From: Micromonospora sp. MH99
GTDB lineage: Bacteria > Actinomycetota > Actinomycetes > Mycobacteriales > Micromonosporaceae
Reading direction: 5' to 3'
DNA: 64,000 nt
NCBI RefSeq assembly: GCF_021442385.1
Contig: NZ_MUZA01000005.1
Coordinates: 62,001 to 126,000, forward strand
Positions 37,215 through 44,893 of this stretch are shown here, piece by piece. The notes below the pieces were generated by a model. That model was given only the letters and a program-made list of their open reading frames with translations, was not told where the DNA came from and did not search any database. The translations under genes were made by a program, and so were the position numbers. Within the stretch, counting starts at the first letter, position 1. Every line of letters begins with the position of its first letter.

Positions 37215-38471
37215 GTGCCGGCGACGCCCGTCGAGGATCTGCTGCGCGAGCTGGCGCCGCAGGTCCTCGGCGCGCTGGTCCGCCGCTACGGGCACTTCGA
37301 CACCGCCGAGGACGCGGTGCAGGAGGCGCTGATCGCGGCGGCGGACGCGTGGCCGCGCGACGGCGTACCGGAGAATCCCCGCGCGTGGCTGATCACCGTC
37401 GCGTCCCGGCGGCTCACCGACCTGCTCCGGCGCGACCAGGCGCGGACGCGGCGGGAGGAGACGGCGGCGCGCTGGGTGCTGCCGGAGCAGTGGTGGGCGC
37501 CGCCCGCCGACCGGCCCCCGGCAGACGCCGACGACACGCTCATCCTGCTGTTCCTGTGCTGCCACCCGGCGCTGACGCCGGCATCGCAGATCGCGCTGAC
37601 GCTGCGCGCGGTGGGCGGGTTGAGCACCGCCGAGGTGGCCCGCGCGTTCCTGGTGCCGGAGGCGACGATGAGCCGGCGGATCAGCCGGGGCAAGCAGCGC
37701 ATCCGCGACAGCGGCCTGCGGTTCGCGCCACCGACCGGGGCCGAGCGCGCCGACCGGGTCGCCGCGGTGCTGCACGTGCTCTACCTGATCTTCACCGAGG
37801 GGTACGCGCGGACCGCCGGTCCGGGACTGCTGCGCGCCGACCTGACCGCCGAGGCGATCCGGCTGACACGGCTGGTGCACCGGCTGCTGCCCGACGACCC
37901 CGAGGTCGCAGGGCTGCTCGCGTTGATGCTGCTCACCGACGCCCGCGCACCGGCGCGGATCGGCGTCCACGGCGAGTTGGTGCCGATGGCCGAGCAGGAT
38001 CGCGGCCGGTGGCGGGCCGACCAGATCGCCGAGGGGGTCGCCCTGATCACCAGCGCGCTGCCGCGCGGGGTGGTCGGGCCGTACCAGCTCCAGGCGGCGA
38101 TCGCGGCCGTGCACGACGAGGCGCCGAGCGCGGCGGCCACCGACTGGACGCAGATCACCGCCCTGTACGAGGTGCTGCTCGGCCTGTCCGACAATCCGGT
38201 CGTGGCGCTCAACCACGCGGTGGCGGTGGCCATGAGCCGTGGAGCGCCGGCCGGCCTGACGCTGCTGGCCGACCTGGCCGACGACGTCCGGTTGGCCGAC
38301 GATCCGCGGCTGCCTGCCGCTCGCGCCCACCTGTGGGAGCTGACCGGTGAGCGGGTCGCGGCGCGGGAGGCGTACCGGATGGCGGCGGCACGCTCGACGA
38401 ACCTGGCGCAGCAGCGCTACCTGAACGCCCGCGCGGACCGGCTGGCGGACGACCCGCCGACCGCCGGCTGA
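37215..38471 (+). CDS. ECF42-type RNA polymerase sigma factor
   Basis: A 418-residue sigma factor. Region 2 (about 10-80: VRRYGHFDTAEDAVQEAL...NPRAWLITVASRRLTDLL) and region 4 (about 115-170: FLVPEATMSRRISRGKQRIR) are followed by the long C-terminal TPR-like extension (DUF6596) that defines ECF42. In that group the extension, rather than an anti-sigma factor, is thought to control activity. It starts at GTG 37215, 4 bp after the YciI stop, and probably activates its own operon through the site at 36734-36760. Stimulus unknown. Confidence 0.93.
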   Translation: MPATPVEDLLRELAPQVLGALVRRYGHFDTAEDAVQEALIAAADAWPRDGVPENPRAWLITVASRRLTDLLRRDQARTRREETAARWVLPEQWWAPPADRPPADADDTLILLFLCCHPALTPASQIALTLRAVGGLSTAEVARAFLVPEATMSRRISRGKQRIRDSGLRFAPPTGAERADRVAAVLHVLYLIFTEGYARTAGPGLLRADLTAEAIRLTRLVHRLLPDDPEVAGLLALMLLTDARAPARIGVHGELVPMAEQDRGRWRADQIAEGVALITSALPRGVVGPYQLQAAIAAVHDEAPSAAATDWTQITALYEVLLGLSDNPVVALNHAVAVAMSRGAPAGLTLLADLADDVRLADDPRLPAARAHLWELTGERVAAREAYRMAAARSTNLAQQRYLNARADRLADDPPTAG

Positions 38472-38520
38472 GCCGACCGCCGGTGACGGATCGGCGCTGA
38501 GGGGCGCGACGCCGAGGAGG

Positions 38521-39618
38521 TCAGGGGCTGGCGGCCAGGAAGACGAACGCGGCCAGCAGCACCAGGTGCACGCCGCCCTGCAACACGTTGGCCCGCCCCG
38601 GCACCACGGTCAGCACCGCCGTCACCGCGGTGAGCGCGAGCAGCGCGAGCTGGGTGCCGCCGAGGCCGAGCAGCAGCGGGCCGTCCAGCCAGATCGAGGC
38701 GATGGCGATGGCCGGGATGGTCAGGCCGATGCTGGCCATCGCCGAGCCGAGGGCGAGATTGAGGCTGATCTGCACGCGGTCCCGGCGCGCGGCGCGGGCG
38801 GCGGCCAGGGTCTCCGGCAGCAGCACCAGCAGGGCGATGATCACGCCGACGAACGCGTGCGGCAGGTTCGCCGCGGCGACGCCGGCCTCGATGGTCGGTG
38901 AGACGGTCTTGGCGTCGCCGACCACCGCGACCAGCGCCACCAGCAGCAGCCCCAGGCTGACCAGCGCGGCGCGGGTCGTCGGCGGCTTGGCGTGCTCCTC
39001 CGCGTCGATCACCCGACCCTGGCTGTCGACCGGCAGGAAGTAGTCGCGGTGCCGGCCGGTCTGCACCAGCACGAACAACCCGTAGAGCGCCAGCGACGCG
39101 ACGGCGGCGAAGGTGAGCTGGGCCGGGCTGAACTGCGGGCCGGGCCGGGCCGTGAACGTCGGGATGACCAGGCTCAGGGTGGCCAGGGTGATCACGGTGG
39201 CCAGCGCCCCGCCGGTGCCCTCGGGGTTGAACACCGCGACGCGACGACGCAGCGCCCCGAGCAGCAGGGACAGGCCGAGTATCCCGTTACAGGTGATCAT
39301 GACGGCGGCGAAGACGGTGTCCCGGGCGAGCGACTGGGTCTTCTCCGGCCCGCTGATCATCAGCGTGACGATGAGGGCGACCTCGATCACGGTGACCGCG
39401 ACGGCGAGCACCAGCGACCCGTACGGCTCCCCCACCCGGTGGGCGACCACCTCCGCGTGGTGCACGGCCGCGAGGACCGCGCCGCCCAGCAACGCGGCGA
39501 CCACCACGACGATGGGGGCGGGAAGTTCTCGCCCCCAGGTCACGAGCAACACCAGCACCGCGAGTACGGGTACGGCGACGGTCCAATCGAGCAGGCGGGA
39601 TCGAAGCTGGGCTGGCAT
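38521..39618 (-). CDS. chaA: Calcium/proton antiporter (CaCA family, ChaA-like)
   Basis: A 365-residue membrane protein with about eleven hydrophobic segments and the two conserved acidic alpha repeats of CaCA exchangers: VTVIEVALIVTLMI near residue 78 and LLPETLAAARAARRD in the second half. Predicted to export Ca2+ (or Na+/K+) in exchange for protons at the plasma membrane. No clear Shine-Dalgarno; a CACTCT 7 nt before the ATG could be a weak leaderless -10. It is divergent from the ArsR gene. Confidence 0.85.
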   Translation of the reverse strand: MPAQLRSRLLDWTVAVPVLAVLVLLVTWGRELPAPIVVVVAALLGGAVLAAVHHAEVVAHRVGEPYGSLVLAVAVTVIEVALIVTLMISGPEKTQSLARDTVFAAVMITCNGILGLSLLLGALRRRVAVFNPEGTGGALATVITLATLSLVIPTFTARPGPQFSPAQLTFAAVASLALYGLFVLVQTGRHRDYFLPVDSQGRVIDAEEHAKPPTTRAALVSLGLLLVALVAVVGDAKTVSPTIEAGVAAANLPHAFVGVIIALLVLLPETLAAARAARRDRVQISLNLALGSAMASIGLTIPAIAIASIWLDGPLLLGLGGTQLALLALTAVTAVLTVVPGRANVLQGGVHLVLLAAFVFLAASP

Positions 39619-39698
39619 GCCGTCAAGAGTGCCAGGTCACGTGATCATGTGCCCACCATCGACGCGACGCCGGGGGCGCAGACCCGTAACCTATGAGT

Positions 39699-39704
39699 TA
39701 CGCT
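39699..39704 (+). promoter_or_regulatory. -10 element of the ArsR gene (leaderless)
   Basis: TACGCT, 6 nt before GTG 39711. A TAACCT at 39687-39692 could be an alternative. Confidence 0.45.
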
Positions 39705-39710
39705 TTCGGC

Positions 39711-40073
39711 GTGGACGAGGTGGCCACCGCGATCGCGGACCCGGTGCGGCGGCGCATCCTGACCATGCTGCGCGACGCGCCGCTGGCCGCCGGTGAGATC
39801 GCCGAACGGTTCGCCATCAGCCGCCCTGCGGTCAGTCGCCACCTGCGGGTGCTGCGGGAGAGCGGGCTGGTCCGCGACGAGCTGGTCGGCCGCCGCAGGA
39901 TCTACCGGCTCGACCCCGGCCCGCTCGCCGCGCTGATCGACTGGCTCGCCGGGTTCACCGCGGCGGAGCAGTGGGAGCAGCGCCTCGACGCCCTGGAGAC
40001 CGAGGTCCATCGCACCCGCCGGGAACGCCGCGCCCGCGGCCCGGCGGCACACCGAACGGAGCACATCGCATGA
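39711..40073 (+). CDS. ArsR-family transcriptional regulator
   Basis: A 120-residue winged-helix protein: DPVRRRILTMLRDAPLAAGEIAERF, then recognition helix SRPAVSRHLRVLRESGLV and wing GRRRIYRLD. No metal-binding cysteine motif is present (no CxC), so it is probably one of the non-metal ArsR proteins paired with SRPBCC genes. It is translationally coupled (ATGA) to the downstream AHSA1-like gene and likely represses that operon. GTG 39711 is chosen over ATG 39693, since MDEVATAIADP is the family N-terminus. Confidence 0.88.
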   Translation: MDEVATAIADPVRRRILTMLRDAPLAAGEIAERFAISRPAVSRHLRVLRESGLVRDELVGRRRIYRLDPGPLAALIDWLAGFTAAEQWEQRLDALETEVHRTRRERRARGPAAHRTEHIA

Positions 40074-40573
40074 CCCGTACACCCGCTGGCCGCCTGTTCC
40101 GCACCGCCACCGGCCACGATCTCGTCCTGACCCGCACCTTCCGCGCCCCGGCGGCGGACGTGTGGGCCAGCCTGACCGAGTCGGAGCGCACGGCCCGCTG
40201 GTTCGGCCCGTGGGAGGGCGACGCCGGGCCCGGCCGGACCATCCGGGTCCAGATGGCGTACGAGGAGCAGCAGCCCTGGTGCGAGGTGCGCATCGAGGTG
40301 TGTGAGCCGCAGCGGCGTCTGAGCGTCTCGATGATCGACGGCTCGGGCAACTGGCTGCTGGAGTTCGCGCTGACCGAGACCGACGGCACCACCGAGCTGC
40401 GTTTCGCCCAGCGCCTCACCAGCCTGGACGGCATCGCGGAGGTGGGCGCCGGCTGGGAGTACTACCTGGACATGCTCGTTGCGTCGCGGGAGGGCTCCCG
40501 TCGACCGGAGTTCTACGAGTACCACCCCGCCATGACCCCCTACTACCGGGCGCTGGCCACCGACGGCGCCTAG
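40070..40573 (+). CDS. SRPBCC (AHSA1-like) domain protein
   Basis: A 167-residue START-like protein. LVLTRTFRAPAADVWASLTESERTARWFGPW is the typical first strand and helices of the AHSA1/SRPBCC fold, which makes a hydrophobic ligand pocket; the ligand is unknown. It starts with ATG overlapping the stop of arsR by four bases, so the regulator and this protein are co-translated. The 3' end overlaps the convergent glycosylase gene by four bases. Confidence 0.87.
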   Translation: MTRTPAGRLFRTATGHDLVLTRTFRAPAADVWASLTESERTARWFGPWEGDAGPGRTIRVQMAYEEQQPWCEVRIEVCEPQRRLSVSMIDGSGNWLLEFALTETDGTTELRFAQRLTSLDGIAEVGAGWEYYLDMLVASREGSRRPEFYEYHPAMTPYYRALATDGA

Positions 40574-41139
40574 GGACCCGCCTCCCGCCGCAGCGCCGCG
40601 AACTCGGCCGTCAGCGCCGGCAGCGGGAAGTGCGCGTTCAGGCCGCTGGGGTTGGGCAACACCCAGACCCGGGCGGGGCCCAGCCGCTCCGGCTGCGGGC
40701 CCAGCCCGGCCTTCGGCCGGACGAACGCGATCCGGTACGCGGTCACCCCGAGAATCGCCACCCACCTCGGCCGGTGCCGCTCGGCCTTGACCGCCAGCCC
40801 GGTCACCCCGGCCACCAGCTCCGCCGGGGTCAGCTCGTCGGCGCGGGCGGTGGCCCGGTTGCTCAGGCTGGTGATCCCCAGCCCCTGCGCGAGCAGCTCG
40901 GCGCGCTCCCACGGGCGCAGCTCCCGGTCGGTGAAGCCGGCGCCGTGCAGGGCCGGCCAGAAGCGACTGCCCCGGCGGGCGAAGTGCTCCCCCACCGCCG
41001 CCGAGTACAGGCCCGGGTTGAAGCCGCAGAACAGCACCCGCAGGCCCGGGCCGATCACGTCCACCAGGCCACGACCGGCCGCGGCCGCGACCTCGTGGCG
41101 GGTCGGCGGCCGCCAGGGCTGCGCCGCGCCCGCGTCCAT
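40570..41139 (-). CDS. Mismatch-specific uracil-DNA glycosylase (Mug-like)
   Basis: A 189-residue protein of the uracil-DNA glycosylase superfamily. The motif VLFCGFNPGLYSA resembles the Mug/TDG motif GINPG, and the second motif VLPNPSGLNAHF matches NPSGLN. It should remove uracil or thymine from G:U/G:T mispairs and alkylated bases. ATG 41139 is chosen; AAGGA at 8 nt can act as ribosome site. It is monocistronic and convergent with the SRPBCC gene. Confidence 0.9.
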   Translation of the reverse strand: MDAGAAQPWRPPTRHEVAAAAGRGLVDVIGPGLRVLFCGFNPGLYSAAVGEHFARRGSRFWPALHGAGFTDRELRPWERAELLAQGLGITSLSNRATARADELTPAELVAGVTGLAVKAERHRPRWVAILGVTAYRIAFVRPKAGLGPQPERLGPARVWVLPNPSGLNAHFPLPALTAEFAALRREAGP

Positions 41140-41244
41140 CACACCGATCCTTGCGTACGCTCCGGCACCCGTCCCGACCTGCGCGCAACCCGAACGCACC
41201 CCACCCGGTGCGCGCCGGTGATCACGACTTGACACCCTGGACGG

Positions 41245-41988
41245 ATGCACAGCACCGACCACCTCGCCGCCAGCCGGTACGCGCGGATGCTCTGGAACAC
41301 GCCGCTCTCGGAGGAGCACGCCGCCCTGCTGCTGCGACGACTCGACGTACGCCCCGGCGCGCGCGTACTCGACCTGGGCTGCGGCTGGGGCGAGCTGCTG
41401 CTGCGCGCCGTCGCCGCCGGCGGCGTGGCGGGCCCCGTCGCGACGAGGGGCGTCGGCGTCGACACCGACGAGGCCGCTCTCGCCCGGGGGCGCCGGCTCG
41501 CCGCCGAGAAGTCGCTGAACCGGCACGTCGCCTTCGTGATGGGCGAGGCGGCAGCCTGGCACGAGCCGGCCGACCGGGTCCTGTGCATCGGCTCGGCGCA
41601 CGTCTTCGGCGGCACCGGCGCGGCTCTCGACACGCTCGCCAGCGTGGTCCGCCCGGGCGGGCGGCTGCTGCTCGGCGAGGGGTACTGGCAGTCCGACCCC
41701 ACCGCCGAGGCCACACGGATCTTCGGTGCGGACGTCACCGATCTCGCGGGCCTCGTCGAGGCCGCCCGCGCGCGGGGGTGGCGGCTGCTGCACCTGAGCG
41801 CCGCCGACCAGCGGGAGTGGGACGACTTCGAGTCCACCTGGCTCGCGGGCCGGCAGGAGTGGCTGCTGACGTACCCCGAGGATCCCCGCGCGGACCAGGT
41901 CCGCGCGGAACTCGACGACCGGCTGCGCCAGTACGTCGGCGGCTACCGGGGCGTCCTGGGCCTCGCGTACCTCGTCCTCGGTCGCTGA
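41245..41988 (+). CDS. SAM-dependent methyltransferase
   Basis: A 247-residue class I methyltransferase. Motif I is VLDLGCGWGELLLRA (about residues 42-56), motif II contains the acidic GVDTDEAAL, and the post-I segment is VVRPGGRLLLGEGYW. The N-terminal LAASRYARMLWNTPLSEEHAALLLRRL is a cap helix that may hold the small-molecule substrate. No pathway is indicated by neighbours. There is no convincing ribosome site, so the transcript may be leaderless. Confidence 0.85.
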   Translation: MHSTDHLAASRYARMLWNTPLSEEHAALLLRRLDVRPGARVLDLGCGWGELLLRAVAAGGVAGPVATRGVGVDTDEAALARGRRLAAEKSLNRHVAFVMGEAAAWHEPADRVLCIGSAHVFGGTGAALDTLASVVRPGGRLLLGEGYWQSDPTAEATRIFGADVTDLAGLVEAARARGWRLLHLSAADQREWDDFESTWLAGRQEWLLTYPEDPRADQVRAELDDRLRQYVGGYRGVLGLAYLVLGR

Positions 41989-42108
41989 CGCCACCGGCGC
42001 AAGCTGCCCGTTTCGCCCACCGACCGCGTCGCGATGAGGGAGAGTGCTGACGAGACCTGTCGTCGGCGGCCGGGCCGTGCCTCGGCGTCGTCGTGTGCGG
42101 AGGTGCGG

Positions 42109-42837
42109 ATGAGCGGCACGACCCCGACCGGGCCCGTCAACAACGTGGTCCTGGTGCACGGCGCCTACGCCGACGGCTCCTCCTGGTCCGACGTCATTCC
42201 GCTCCTGCAGCGGGCCGGGTTGACGGTCACCGCGGTGCAGAACCCGCTGACCTCCCTGGCCGACGACGTGGCGGCCACCAACCGCGCCCTCGACCGGCAG
42301 GACGGGCCGACGGTGCTGGTGGGGCACTCCTGGGCGGGCACTGTCATCAGCGAGGGCGGCAACCACCCCAAGGTCACCGCCCTGGTGTACGTCGCCGCCC
42401 GCGTGCCGGACGCCGGAGAGGACTTCACGGCGCTCGCGGCGCGGTTCCCCACCCCACCGGCGAACGCCGGGCTCGTGCACAACGACGGCTTCGCGCAACT
42501 CAGCGAGAAGGCCTTCCTCGACGACTTCGCCGGCGGCGTCGACGAGACCCGTGCGCGTTCCCTCTTCGCGGCTCAGGGGCCGATCGCAGGGGACCTCTTC
42601 GCCGGCCGCACGACTGTCGCGGCCTGGCGGGACCGGCCCTGCTACTACTCCGTCTCCACGGCGGACCGGACCACCGCGCCCGAGCTGGAGCGGTTCCTGG
42701 CCGAGCGGATGAACGCGACGACGATCGAGGTCGACTCCTCGCACCTCGCCATGGTCACGCACCCCGAGGCGATCGCCGACCTCATCCTCATGGCGACCAG
42801 GGGCACTCGCGACCCGCAGCCGGACACCCGAGGCTGA
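42109..42837 (+). CDS. Alpha/beta-fold hydrolase
   Basis: A 242-residue alpha/beta hydrolase of the EstA/salicylate-esterase-like group. The oxyanion region is VVLVHGAYADGSSW, the nucleophile elbow is VGHSWAG (Ser in GHSWG-type context), and a late EVDSSHLAMVTHPE supplies the catalytic His. No signal peptide, so cytosolic. Substrate unknown. ATG 42109 has GGAGG 5 nt upstream, which excludes a longer start at 42034. Confidence 0.88.
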   Translation: MSGTTPTGPVNNVVLVHGAYADGSSWSDVIPLLQRAGLTVTAVQNPLTSLADDVAATNRALDRQDGPTVLVGHSWAGTVISEGGNHPKVTALVYVAARVPDAGEDFTALAARFPTPPANAGLVHNDGFAQLSEKAFLDDFAGGVDETRARSLFAAQGPIAGDLFAGRTTVAAWRDRPCYYSVSTADRTTAPELERFLAERMNATTIEVDSSHLAMVTHPEAIADLILMATRGTRDPQPDTRG

Positions 42838-42861
42838 CCACCGCGACGCGGGCGCGCACCG

Positions 42862-43209
42862 TCAGGTCAGGGCGCACGCGGTGCCGCAGTACGGGCAGTG
42901 CGCGCGCTTGGCGTTCGAGGTGATTTCCACATCGCAGCGTGGACACCTGCCGTTCTCCCACAGGCCCTGATCCAGGCCGAGCTCGCCGCCGTAGTAGTCG
43001 CGGTCGGGCCAGGCGACCAGCTCGACGTCGAGGCCCGGCTCGACGTCGTCCTCGAACCAGGTGACGTTGGCCAGGGTCAGCACCGTTCGCATGCCGTACG
43101 CCTCCTGCGTGAACCCCGGCAGGGCACGCCGCAGGACGTCGACCAGCTCACGGACCGGCAGCGCCGCGAGCTGCCCGGCGAGGCGCTCGCGATCTTCGTC
43201 GGTGGACAT
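42862..43209 (-). CDS. Small zinc-ribbon protein
   Basis: A 115-residue acidic protein. The N-terminal helix region (DRERLAGQLAALPVRELVDVLRRALP) is followed by a beta-rich middle and a C-terminal zinc ribbon RCPRCDVEI...AHCPYCG. I do not recognise a named family. The ATG at 43209 is preceded at 7 nt by TAGGGT, so the transcript is leaderless and the start is well supported; a longer frame to 43302 would run through the promoter. Confidence 0.75.
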   Translation of the reverse strand: MSTDEDRERLAGQLAALPVRELVDVLRRALPGFTQEAYGMRTVLTLANVTWFEDDVEPGLDVELVAWPDRDYYGGELGLDQGLWENGRCPRCDVEITSNAKRAHCPYCGTACALT

Positions 43210-43216
43210 ACCGCCG

Positions 43217-43222
43217 ACCCTA
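43217..43222 (-). promoter_or_regulatory. -10 element of the zinc-ribbon gene (leaderless)
   Basis: TAGGGT on the minus strand, 7 nt before ATG 43209. Confidence 0.6.
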
Positions 43223-43393
43223 CGTCCCGCCCCGGCTCCGGCGCTGCGGGTGCCGTGGTGCGTCCCAGGCCGGAGCGGGTGGGCTTGACGGGGCGCAGAC
43301 ATCGGAGGTTTACTGCGTCAGCGATGTGAGTCGATGCACTGTGACCGTCCACAGAGGTTGGTCGGAGTCATCGGCTGGCCAATCGCACGTCAC

Positions 43394-43419
43394 CACCGCT
43401 CCACATCACCGCTCCACAT
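43394..43419. repeat. Tandem 13-bp direct repeat upstream of the ThuA gene
   Basis: CACCGCTCCACAT twice without a gap (43394-43406 and 43407-43419), about 103 bp before the ThuA start in the 312-bp gap (43210-43521). It could be an operator; nothing else stands out there. Confidence 0.4.
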
Positions 43420-43521
43420 CAGCCGAGCATCGGCGGCCCGGCTTCCGCACCACCGCCACCCTGGCCCCGGGCGTGCCCTCGCGCACCCCTCGGGGTCGAC
43501 GCTCAGCTAAGGAGCAGGACC

Positions 43522-44805
43522 ATGCGTTCCCGTCCCCGCCTGTTGGCATTCGTCACCGGCCTGGCCGTGTTGATGGCCGGCCTGATAACCCTTCCCACGA
43601 CAGCCTCGGCCGCACCGCTGACCAAGGTGCTGGTGTTCAGCAAGACCGCCGGCTTCCGGCACTCGTCCATCCCGACCGGGGTCGCGGCCATCCAGCAGCT
43701 CGGCGCTGCCAACGGCTTCAGCGTGACCGCCACCGAGGACGCCGGCCAGTTCACCACCTCCAACCTGGCCCAGTACCAGGCAGTGGTCTTCATGTCGACG
43801 ACCGGCGACGTCCTCAACTCCAGCCAGCAGACGGCCTTCGAGCAGTACATCGCCGCCGGCGGCGGGTACGTCGGCGTGCACGCCGCGGCCGACACCGAGT
43901 ACAGCTGGCCGTGGTACGGCCAACTCGTCGGCGCGTGGTTCGACTCGCACCCGGCGATCCAGACCGCGACCGTGAAGATCGAGGACCGGACCAACCCGTC
44001 GACCGCGCACCTCGGCGCCACCTGGGTCCGCTCCGACGAGTGGTACAACTACCGCACCAACCCCCGGTCCAGCGCACGGGTCCTGGCCAGCCTCGACGAG
44101 TCGTCCTACAGCGGCGGCAACATGAACGGCGACCACCCGATCACCTGGTGCAAGGCGTACGGCGGCGGTCGGGCCTGGTACACGGGTCTCGGGCACACCG
44201 AGGCGTCGTACAGCGACCCGAACTTCACCCGGATGCTGCTCGGTGGCCTGCAGGTCGCCGCGGGTTCGGTGAGCGCCAACTGCTCGCCGGGCTCGACGAA
44301 CCCGACCACCCCGCCGCCGACCACGGCGCCGCCGACCACCCCGCCGCCGACCACGGCGCCGCCGACCACCCCGCCGCCGACCACGGCCCCGCCGACCACC
44401 CCGCCGCCGGCCGCGACCGGCTCCACCCTGCGGGCCCGCGCCAACAACCAGTACGTCAGCGCCCCCAACGCCACCACGCCGTTGATCGCCAACAAGACCT
44501 CCGCCGGCACCAGTGAGCGGTTCGAGGTGGTCAACCTCGCCAACGGCAACGTCGCGCTGCGCGCCAAGAGCAACGGACAGTTCGTCGCGGCGGAGAACGC
44601 CGGGGCCTCGGCGCTGATTGCCAACCGGGCCACCGCCGGCGCGTGGGAGACGTTCCAGCTGATCCGTAACTCCGACGGCACGGTGAGTCTGCGGGCCACC
44701 GTGAACAGCCGGTACGTGGCCGCCGACAACGCTGGCGCGTCCCCGCTGATCGCCAACCGGACCTCCATCGGTCAGTGGGAGAAGTTCGACTTCGTCACCA
44801 ACTGA
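43522..44805 (+). CDS. Secreted ThuA-domain protein with C-terminal fascin-like beta-trefoil
   Basis: A 427-residue exported protein. A signal peptide (about 1-30, cleaved near ASA|AP) is followed by a ThuA trehalose-utilisation-type domain (about 33-250: VLVFSKTAGFRHSSI, YVGVHAAADTEY, GHTEASY), a linker of three exact TTPPPTTAPP repeats, and a beta-trefoil (about 300-427) built of NQYV-type units, as in fascin/ricin-like sugar binders. ThuA domains are glutamine-amidotransferase-like and often occur in sugar-acid metabolism or with dehydrogenases. The next gene carries the same trefoil. Confidence 0.88.
   Translation: MRSRPRLLAFVTGLAVLMAGLITLPTTASAAPLTKVLVFSKTAGFRHSSIPTGVAAIQQLGAANGFSVTATEDAGQFTTSNLAQYQAVVFMSTTGDVLNSSQQTAFEQYIAAGGGYVGVHAAADTEYSWPWYGQLVGAWFDSHPAIQTATVKIEDRTNPSTAHLGATWVRSDEWYNYRTNPRSSARVLASLDESSYSGGNMNGDHPITWCKAYGGGRAWYTGLGHTEASYSDPNFTRMLLGGLQVAAGSVSANCSPGSTNPTTPPPTTAPPTTPPPTTAPPTTPPPTTAPPTTPPPAATGSTLRARANNQYVSAPNATTPLIANKTSAGTSERFEVVNLANGNVALRAKSNGQFVAAENAGASALIANRATAGAWETFQLIRNSDGTVSLRATVNSRYVAADNAGASPLIANRTSIGQWEKFDFVTN
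44305..44394 (+). repeat. Three tandem 30-bp repeats encoding the Pro/Thr linker
   Basis: Three contiguous 30-bp units (44305-44334, 44335-44364, 44365-44394), with one base change in the third, followed by a partial fourth. They encode TTPPPTTAPP. Copy number is likely to vary between strains. Confidence 0.85.
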
Positions 44806-44893
44806 CCCGCTCCGCGGCTAGCTCCCCACCACCCTCACCTGGCCGTGGTGCGCCCCCGCACGCCCCGGCCCTGGTCGTCGAGGAAGGACGATC

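Noticed and set aside
44305-44394. CRISPR array
   Set aside because: The repeats are contiguous, have no spacers, and encode a Pro/Thr linker in frame.
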